25,314 bases of DNA from a virus. Below, one piece after another: positions 20,535 to 25,314 of this stretch (position 1 is the first letter of the stretch; each line of letters starts with the position of its first letter). The notes under the pieces were generated by a model. That model ran no database searches. It saw only the letters and a list, made by a program, of their open reading frames with translations, and was not told the origin of the DNA. The translations under genes were made by a program, and so were the position numbers. The DNA lies in IMG/VR virus record IMGVR_UViG_3300042884_000120, positions 1 to 25,314 of that record; one strand, written 5' to 3'.

Positions 20535-21101
20535 TTAAATTTGTCGAGTCAACTTCTTGACAAGCAACCTTATTGATTCATCAAGCTTCTTAACGCTGTC
20601 GGCAATCATCTCCATTATCGCAGATCGTTCTGATTCCGTTGCCTCCTTATGCTCCATTAACATATCAACCAAGCCACCAATGGAAGTCAATGGCTGGCGT
20701 AGTTCGTGCGAGATCATAAAGCGGAACTCCTCAATCAGCACCTTCTGCCGTTCGTGTTCGTGGGCAGTGATGCTGGTAACATCCACGCAAGGGATGCCGA
20801 TGAAATGAAGTGAATCTAAGATGTAGTAAACATTCCACATATTGTAACGCTCAGAGCCGATCTTCTGCTTGGAACGCACATAAACCCGTTGAGGATCTGG
20901 TGGTCTTGATTTGGATCTGTTAATAGTTGCTAAGAAATCATCCCTATCGCTGTCATTGGATGCAATGTCGAGGATGTTCTTTGGCTTGATATGGCTGCTA
21001 TATTCTTTGAAAAGTTCATTACTTGTCAGTATCAACCCTTCAGAATCGGCTATAACGTAGAATAAATCTATTGAAGATTCAAGAATGTGCAGAGATGCCA
21101 T
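20535..21101 (-). CDS. PAS-HisKA protein lacking the kinase ATPase domain
   Basis: A 188-aa protein built like the front half of a sensor histidine kinase. Residues about 10-115 look like a PAS domain (FYVIADSEGLILTSNELF ... YYILDSLHFIGIPCVDVT). A linker helix follows (HEHERQKVLIEEFRFMI), then the HisKA H-box SHELRQPLTSIGGL with the phosphorylatable His132, and the second DHp helix to the end (SVKKLDESIRLLVKKL). It stops exactly where a HATPase_c domain would begin, with no N, G1 or G2 box, and the stop is clean. It could not autophosphorylate but could dimerise with, or take phosphate from, host two-component proteins; that is inference. A TAAATTTG box lies four bases before ATG 21101. Confidence 0.85.
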   Translation of the reverse strand: MASLHILESSIDLFYVIADSEGLILTSNELFKEYSSHIKPKNILDIASNDSDRDDFLATINRSKSRPPDPQRVYVRSKQKIGSERYNMWNVYYILDSLHFIGIPCVDVTSITAHEHERQKVLIEEFRFMISHELRQPLTSIGGLVDMLMEHKEATESERSAIMEMIADSVKKLDESIRLLVKKLTRQI

Positions 21102-21105
21102 ACTG

Positions 21106-21113
21106 CAAATTTA
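21106..21113 (-). promoter_or_regulatory. -7 box TAAATTTG, four bases from the start codon
   Basis: The minus strand reads TAAATTTG, then CAGT and ATG 21101. There is no clear -33 TTG at 22 bases. The four-base distance equals that before ATG 12055, which suggests leaderless transcription of the PAS-HisKA gene. Confidence 0.4.
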
Positions 21114-21128
21114 CGGCAAATGAATCAC

Positions 21129-21527
21129 CTATGCGATCTCCTTGCGGATATTATCCACTAAAGACTTCCAAGCCCCTTGACTTGAAATAAGATATTGAAC
21201 GGTGATAAACATCGTAAACGCAAGGACGATACCGTTGATTGGTATATCTAAATTCATAGGCATTGGCTCATTCTTTTGGTTTGATCTTACATCGACAAAG
21301 GTCAACGGCTCTGCTTTAACTGAGGTGATCAATGATATGTTACAAGGTTGGATAGAATCGAATGCAGTTAGCTGTGGCTTGATCGCTGGCGCATTGACCT
21401 CCAACACCTCAACAGAAGTGATAGGCGTATCAACTACGGCAAGAGTTCCAACCGATACGGCTGTATCAATGTGGATCACTCTTGAACTAACTTTGTATGT
21501 CGTATCTCTAATCACTTGCTGCTTCAT
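21129..21527 (-). CDS. Membrane protein in the lysis region
   Basis: A 132-aa protein from ATG 21527, MKQQVIRDTTYKVSSRVIHI. That start overlaps the holin-like gene by 20 bp, less than the ATG at 21560. The first 85 residues are beta-rich and Val/Thr-rich. Near the C-terminus is one membrane helix (INGIVLAFTMFITVQYLI, about 98-115), followed by a short basic amphipathic tail. The tail-anchored layout and the position next to holin and lysozyme suggest a lysis accessory role; no family was recognised. Confidence 0.55.
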   Translation of the reverse strand: MKQQVIRDTTYKVSSRVIHIDTAVSVGTLAVVDTPITSVEVLEVNAPAIKPQLTAFDSIQPCNISLITSVKAEPLTFVDVRSNQKNEPMPMNLDIPINGIVLAFTMFITVQYLISSQGAWKSLVDNIRKEIA

Positions 21528-21717
21528 CGCTCTTAGCTTTTGGAATGTACCCTGCTGCAATCAACGCAGCCACTATCGCTGCCATTGTTTCGGTTGATAT
21601 GACCTTAAAGATCAATAAGTAAATCGACACCAAGATCATCAGCGAGCCGATGGTTGAACGCCAGTGCTTGATGATGATGTTGAATATCTTTTTTGACTTA
21701 GTAATCCTTGCTGCCAT
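21508..21717 (-). CDS. Holin-like small membrane protein
   Basis: A 69-aa protein with a basic N-terminus (MAARITKSKKIFNIIIKHW), two hydrophobic segments (about 22-39, IGSLMILVSIYLLIFKVI, and about 43-56, TMAAIVAALIAAGY) and a charged tail ending SDEAASD. The size and topology fit phage holins that permeabilise the inner membrane for the lysozyme, which is encoded 46 bp upstream. Short two-helix proteins can have other roles, so the call rests on context. Confidence 0.65.
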   Translation of the reverse strand: MAARITKSKKIFNIIIKHWRSTIGSLMILVSIYLLIFKVISTETMAAIVAALIAAGYIPKAKSDEAASD

Positions 21718-21763
21718 AGTTCAATTTACGAAATGCAGCAGATGAAGTTCCGCTAATAACCGG

Positions 21764-22222
21764 TTAAACTTTACAAGGTGTGAAGTATAACTTCGCCTCC
21801 GCTGCCCTTCTTGTGGTCAGCCCTTGCAGAACTTTGCCCCCTGCCTTATTCCAGCGCATAAACTCATCGGCAATGCTTGGATCGTTTGAGTTGACCTTTG
21901 CCTTGCGTACCAATGTTGATCGCCCGAATGCAGAGCCACCAATATTATAGCAGAGGCTCACCAACGCATCGAATTGATATTGATTGAGGTTTGGCAGGCT
22001 CTTGTTTACAACCGATTCAAATGGCTCTAAAGTAGCAAGAAGCAGTTGAGTTGCCATTGCCTCATTGACCAACTTCTCACCCATCAACACCTTGCGCCCA
22101 TCAGGATAGCGAGTGCTGCCATAGCCAATCGTTGCCACAGAAGCAGGGCATAGATAACTCGATAGCCTTAAGCCCTCGTAAGCCTTGATGATCTTCAAGC
22201 CGTTGATGGATGTTGAGCGCAT
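21764..22222 (-). CDS. Endolysin, GH24 lysozyme
   Basis: A 152-aa muramidase of the T4/P22 lysozyme family that cuts peptidoglycan at lysis. The catalytic pattern Glu-8aa-Cys-5aa-Thr is present: Glu16 (KAYEGLRL), Cys25 and Thr31 (ATIGYG). The family allows Asp or Cys at the second place. ALVSLCYNIGGSAFGRSTLVRK and GLTTRRAAEAKLY are also typical. There is no signal peptide, so export depends on a holin. The start overlaps the stop of the upstream fibre-associated gene by one base (TAATG). Confidence 0.94.
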   Translation of the reverse strand: MRSTSINGLKIIKAYEGLRLSSYLCPASVATIGYGSTRYPDGRKVLMGEKLVNEAMATQLLLATLEPFESVVNKSLPNLNQYQFDALVSLCYNIGGSAFGRSTLVRKAKVNSNDPSIADEFMRWNKAGGKVLQGLTTRRAAEAKLYFTPCKV

Positions 22223-22725
22223 TAGATGATCACATATTGGAGGATGGCTTGTAGGAATTGAAATGATACGCCATTAGTTAATGATACAACTTGCATTTCA
22301 ATTTGATTTCCTGCAACATCTGCTGAGATAGCATAAGCTTGAAACTCACCATCACCAATGCCATTATAAGAAATAATACCAAAGGCATCTTTACCATTTG
22401 AAAAATTTGATGCAATAGGCAAATCTAATGTAAACTGCGCAGTAGATTCGGCAGCATCCATATCAACTTGAAAAAACAATGAGCAAGTTACAACACTGCC
22501 AACACGAGAATAGTTACCACGTAATGGTGTAACTATTGGATTCGTGCCTCCTGTATTTGTAGGTGTTGGACTCCAATCACCACTTTCGATGTCGGGAATA
22601 CCGCCCACAATATCCTCAACAGCAATCTGCTTAGAGGTGTTCGTTGAGGTGTCAACAATATACATCACATCATCAGGTGCTGCTGCGCCTAATACGGGAA
22701 GATCGGTAACTTTAATGCCTGCCAT
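22222..22725 (-). CDS. Tail fibre-associated protein
   Basis: A 167-aa protein. The N-terminus MAGIKVTDLPVLGAAAPDDVMYIVDTSTNTSKQIAVEDI is of a type found at the start of many Bacteroidota tail fibre and appendage proteins. The rest is all-beta (WSPTPTNTGGTNP, VTCSLFFQVDM, GIISYNGIGDGEF) and ends in a hydrophobic LQAILQYVII. It is probably a short fibre or fibre tip. It is coupled to the lysozyme gene by TAATG. A TAATTTTG box precedes it. Confidence 0.68.
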   Translation of the reverse strand: MAGIKVTDLPVLGAAAPDDVMYIVDTSTNTSKQIAVEDIVGGIPDIESGDWSPTPTNTGGTNPIVTPLRGNYSRVGSVVTCSLFFQVDMDAAESTAQFTLDLPIASNFSNGKDAFGIISYNGIGDGEFQAYAISADVAGNQIEMQVVSLTNGVSFQFLQAILQYVII

Positions 22726-22742
22726 AGTGCTTTAGTTTTTTA

Positions 22743-22750
22743 CAAAATTA
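22743..22750 (-). promoter_or_regulatory. Candidate -7 box (TAATTTTG)
   Basis: The minus strand reads TAATTTTG about 17 bases before ATG 22725, at the end of the preceding gene. It matches TAnnTTTG but lacks a clear -33 element. It could drive the fibre-associated and lysozyme genes. Confidence 0.35.
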
Positions 22751-22972
22751 CAAAGAATTAATCAAGGCAAGCGAATCAACTGAATTGCTAAACGCCAAGC
22801 CATTAAAAGTGAACTGCCCAACATTGATCAAGATAACACCTTGATCAGTTGGAATATGAATCGATTGATCATCGACAATCTCAATCTCATCTCGCTGATA
22901 CTCGGCAGAAAACAAGCCGATTACTGATGACGAATAGCTTAGTTGTGTTGATGTGATTGTTATGTCGATCAT
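22748..22972 (-). CDS. Small hypothetical protein after the tail fibre
   Basis: A 74-aa acidic beta-rich protein starting MIDITITSTQLSYSSSVIGL, with DEIEIVDDQSIHIPTDQGVI and a C-terminal LINSL. The start overlaps the tail fibre stop as ATGA. Such small proteins are often fibre chaperones or accessory virion proteins; the function is not shown here. Confidence 0.55.
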   Translation of the reverse strand: MIDITITSTQLSYSSSVIGLFSAEYQRDEIEIVDDQSIHIPTDQGVILINVGQFTFNGLAFSNSVDSLALINSL

Positions 22973-25314
22973 TTGATTGTTATTTCGTAGTATGATAAAA
23001 CAGTTGAATCGGCTGCTGATCCATTCTGAATTGCGAAGATAAGATATTGGTTAACCGTCCAATCAATATTAGAATTTGTTAATGATGCTTGAACTACTAA
23101 GGCATCATTTTGAACACTTGTAGCAATAGCTTGTAGCGTTTGTGTTACCGTTGCGCTTTTCACAATCGCATTTCTGTCAATGGCTTGATAGGTTTGGTTG
23201 ATGTTATTTGTCGATGATGTCATCAACAATGTTGGTGCTGGAGTTACGATTGAATCGGCAGTGTTTGCATAAATTCGCAAACCCATAAACCCTGCACCAC
23301 CAGTCTTGCCCAATCTACACTTAAAGTTAATGATCGAGCCAACTGTTACAGTATTAGCAGGAATCAGCACACCTACCACTCTGTTGTTATTGGTGTTGCC
23401 TGTTACTGCCGTTTGATCTGTTGTGCTTTTATAAAGCAATGGCAAACTCGGAAAGGTTGCAAGCGATCCATCGCCTCGCACATACTGAGAAGTCGTGCCT
23501 GATGGGGTGTTAAATTTTCCATTAAAGGTTGACCAATCGGTACTACTCAAAGCCCCTCTATTGGCTGCTGATGCAGTTGGTAGGTTAAAGGTGTGAGTGC
23601 TGCTTGCTGAACTTATAGCGAAGTCCGTACCCGAAGTTCCAACTGCCAAGTTCTGCACTTGCTCTGTCAAGCCGTTCAATGCGTTAAGCCCTGTGGTGAA
23701 TGTTGTGATTACTTGGCAAAGGTTATTGTCCTCAGTATGCAGCGTAATGCTACGCCCCGATGTAGTTACGAAAATGCGTACTGCGAGCCTATCAGTTGCA
23801 GCCAATACTGTCGAAGGTACTGCAAGCGCACTAACATACAAATCTACCACCGTGCCGCCCGTAATAGCTTCGGGGTTTGTAGAGCCTGATGAGATAAGCG
23901 TAAAGGTTGCGCCATCGTACTTGTACAGCTCCATGTAAAAGCTCGGATTGCCGCCGCCACTTGATGCGTTAAAGTAGGTTTCAAAGTTCCAATTTCCTGA
24001 AGGGATTGCCAATAGATTTGGATCGCCTGCATCCGTTATGAATTGCGCAATGTAGCCATTGCCTTGCGCATTTGTGCGTGTCAAGTTCGTACCACCTCCA
24101 AGCACTGGAGTGCGGCTCATTTGAAAGTAAGCATTGCCTCCAATCGTGCCTTGACTTATTGAGCCATTGAGGTAATAGTTAACCGATGCGCCACCACCAC
24201 CGCCCAAAGGAAAATTAGCCAAAGAGCCATCCCCTCGAACGTACTGGCTTACAACTCCGTTTGCTGTTATGTCAACGCTTGGAGTAGTGGTTGAGTTAGG
24301 TACGTTAACGCTAAAGGCTGGATTTGTCGGGTTCGGCACAGTTGCCGCAACCGATGTAACAGTACCCGTTGGAATTGTCGGGAATGGTTGAGGTGCGCCC
24401 GTTCCATCAAGATAGTCCGTATTCGTTCCCGTTGGAACATCGAACTTGCCGTTAAAAGTTGACCAATCAGCACTATCTAAATATCCATCAGCCGATGCCG
24501 TTGCTTGCGGTATTGCAATATCAGGATTTCCACCGCCCGAAGATGTTAATGGTGCTGTTGCCGTTACTGATTCAACAATAGTAGAAGGTAAAACGGGGAT
24601 CGTTGGTTTATTCAGGATCTCAGCCACTCCACTTACAGCATTCCAATCAGAGTTTACTTGTGCTGCTGGAATGGTTGGCTTATTCAAGATCTGATTGTTG
24701 CCACTTGATGAGTTCCAATCTGATGGCTGTTGCACAGTCGGAAAGCCTGCACCTAAATTAACCCAATACGTTGCATTAGTTGGAAGGATCGAATCATTGG
24801 CAGCAATGCAACGATAGACATTTCCAAGATACCAAACGATATTACCAACCGCATAAGCGTTACCCGTAGCAGCCAAGTGATCTGTGGTAAATGGTAAGGC
24901 AATCAAAGAACCACCACCTCCACCGCCACCAATGGCTATCAGTGGATCTTCTGGCGTACCGTTTCCGATGATAGTAATGCCATCAACAGCAACCTCAGTC
25001 AAGCAAGGTGTGCAAGGCAAGAAGTCAGGTAGTGGAATATCGCCAGTGGCACAAGTATCGTAGCAGCCATCCTCAGATGAAGTCAGCACGTTAACATCAA
25101 TATCAATGCTCACGCAAGCCCACTCATAATTCGCAGTCAGGCTCTTGATCTCGTTAACGTAACCGTTCGGCACTACCTCATAAGCCACCACTCCGATGGC
25201 TGTCTTGAATTGCGGATCTGATCCTGACACCAAGCGAAGAACTCTCGATGCGATCCAATCCTGAGCATCGGCAGAATCACAAGGCAGATGATCCTTTCTA
25301 ACCACCGCATAAGC
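22969..25314 (-). CDS. Tail fibre protein (5' end outside window)
   Basis: The frame is open through the right edge: 781 codons visible, and no start needed at GTG 25305 because coding continues upstream. At about residues 145-185 is a CBM5/12-like segment (YAVGNIVWYLGNVYRCIAAN...PTNATYWVNLG). Then come two SDWN...ILNKPTIP repeats, two DWSTFNGKF repeats and two SQYVRGDGSLA-FP repeats, all typical of modular Bacteroidota phage fibres. Gly-rich linkers (GGGGGGG, GGGGG) separate modules. The C-terminal part is a beta-sandwich of about 140 residues ending LSYYEITIK. It probably binds host surface polysaccharide. Repeats allow module exchange. Confidence 0.85.
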   Translation of the reverse strand, partial: AYAVVRKDHLPCDSADAQDWIASRVLRLVSGSDPQFKTAIGVVAYEVVPNGYVNEIKSLTANYEWACVSIDIDVNVLTSSEDGCYDTCATGDIPLPDFLPCTPCLTEVAVDGITIIGNGTPEDPLIAIGGGGGGGSLIALPFTTDHLAATGNAYAVGNIVWYLGNVYRCIAANDSILPTNATYWVNLGAGFPTVQQPSDWNSSSGNNQILNKPTIPAAQVNSDWNAVSGVAEILNKPTIPVLPSTIVESVTATAPLTSSGGGNPDIAIPQATASADGYLDSADWSTFNGKFDVPTGTNTDYLDGTGAPQPFPTIPTGTVTSVAATVPNPTNPAFSVNVPNSTTTPSVDITANGVVSQYVRGDGSLANFPLGGGGGASVNYYLNGSISQGTIGGNAYFQMSRTPVLGGGTNLTRTNAQGNGYIAQFITDAGDPNLLAIPSGNWNFETYFNASSGGGNPSFYMELYKYDGATFTLISSGSTNPEAITGGTVVDLYVSALAVPSTVLAATDRLAVRIFVTTSGRSITLHTEDNNLCQVITTFTTGLNALNGLTEQVQNLAVGTSGTDFAISSASSTHTFNLPTASAANRGALSSTDWSTFNGKFNTPSGTTSQYVRGDGSLATFPSLPLLYKSTTDQTAVTGNTNNNRVVGVLIPANTVTVGSIINFKCRLGKTGGAGFMGLRIYANTADSIVTPAPTLLMTSSTNNINQTYQAIDRNAIVKSATVTQTLQAIATSVQNDALVVQASLTNSNIDWTVNQYLIFAIQNGSAADSTVLSYYEITIK

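Noticed and set aside
1-25314. tRNA genes, CRISPR arrays, IS elements, attachment sites
   Set aside because: I saw no cloverleaf, regularly spaced repeats, transposase or integrase. A tRNA scan would settle the first point.

Overview
The window is an internal piece of a tailed, siphovirus-like phage or prophage genome, most likely infecting a member of the Bacteroidota. Every convincing gene lies on the minus strand, so transcription runs from high to low coordinates. Genes are packed with ATGA, TGATG or TAATG overlaps. Signs of a Bacteroidota host are the TAnnTTTG-type -7 boxes in many intergenic gaps, a small Cys-rich lipoprotein, and many small proteins of types common in phages of that phylum. 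I see no tRNA gene, CRISPR array, IS element, integrase or clear lysogeny repressor. No stretch longer than 300 bases lacks a gene.

In the direction of transcription the layout is as follows. (a) 25314-21129: a tail fibre cut by the right edge, two small fibre-associated proteins, a GH24 lysozyme, a holin-like protein and another membrane protein. (b) 21101-19664: a PAS plus HisKA protein with no kinase ATPase domain, a small unknown protein and a membrane-anchored coiled-coil (spanin-like) protein. (c) 19514-12098: the replication and recombination module, with an OB-fold ssDNA-binding-like protein, a coiled-coil protein, an XRE-like HTH protein, a PD-(D/E)XK exonuclease, a small HTH protein, a VRR-NUC nuclease, a lipoprotein, an RHH-type protein, a winged-helix replication protein and a DnaB-type helicase. 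(d) 12055-10401: small accessory proteins. (e) 10404-8636: the terminase small and large subunits. (f) 8639-1: small genes, a tail-assembly chaperone region, the tape measure, three tail or baseplate proteins and a glycosyltransferase cut by the left edge. Portal, capsid and head-completion genes are not between terminase and tail, so they must lie outside the window.

The most striking observation is in the terminase large subunit. The reading frame is interrupted inside its Walker A P-loop by 41 nt: 38 nt of insert plus a 3-nt landing codon. The upstream part ends ...GGAIRG on a GGT codon followed directly by TAG. A GC-rich hairpin follows. The frame resumes after a second GGT as GKTYWLL..., which rebuilds FGGAIRGGKT exactly. 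Matched take-off and landing codons, a stop right after take-off and a hairpin in the gap are the hallmarks of programmed ribosome bypassing as in T4 gene 60. A 41-nt deletion between short direct repeats is the main alternative.

A second candidate new element is a leader or small RNA at 14856-14969, in front of the replication genes. It has its own -7 box, two hairpins whose loops are perfectly complementary over 8 nt (a kissing interaction), and a terminator-like U tract. Other points of interest are the truncated sensor kinase, a duplicated 73-nt promoter-leader module, two probable leaderless promoters and a -1-frame overlap before the tape measure.
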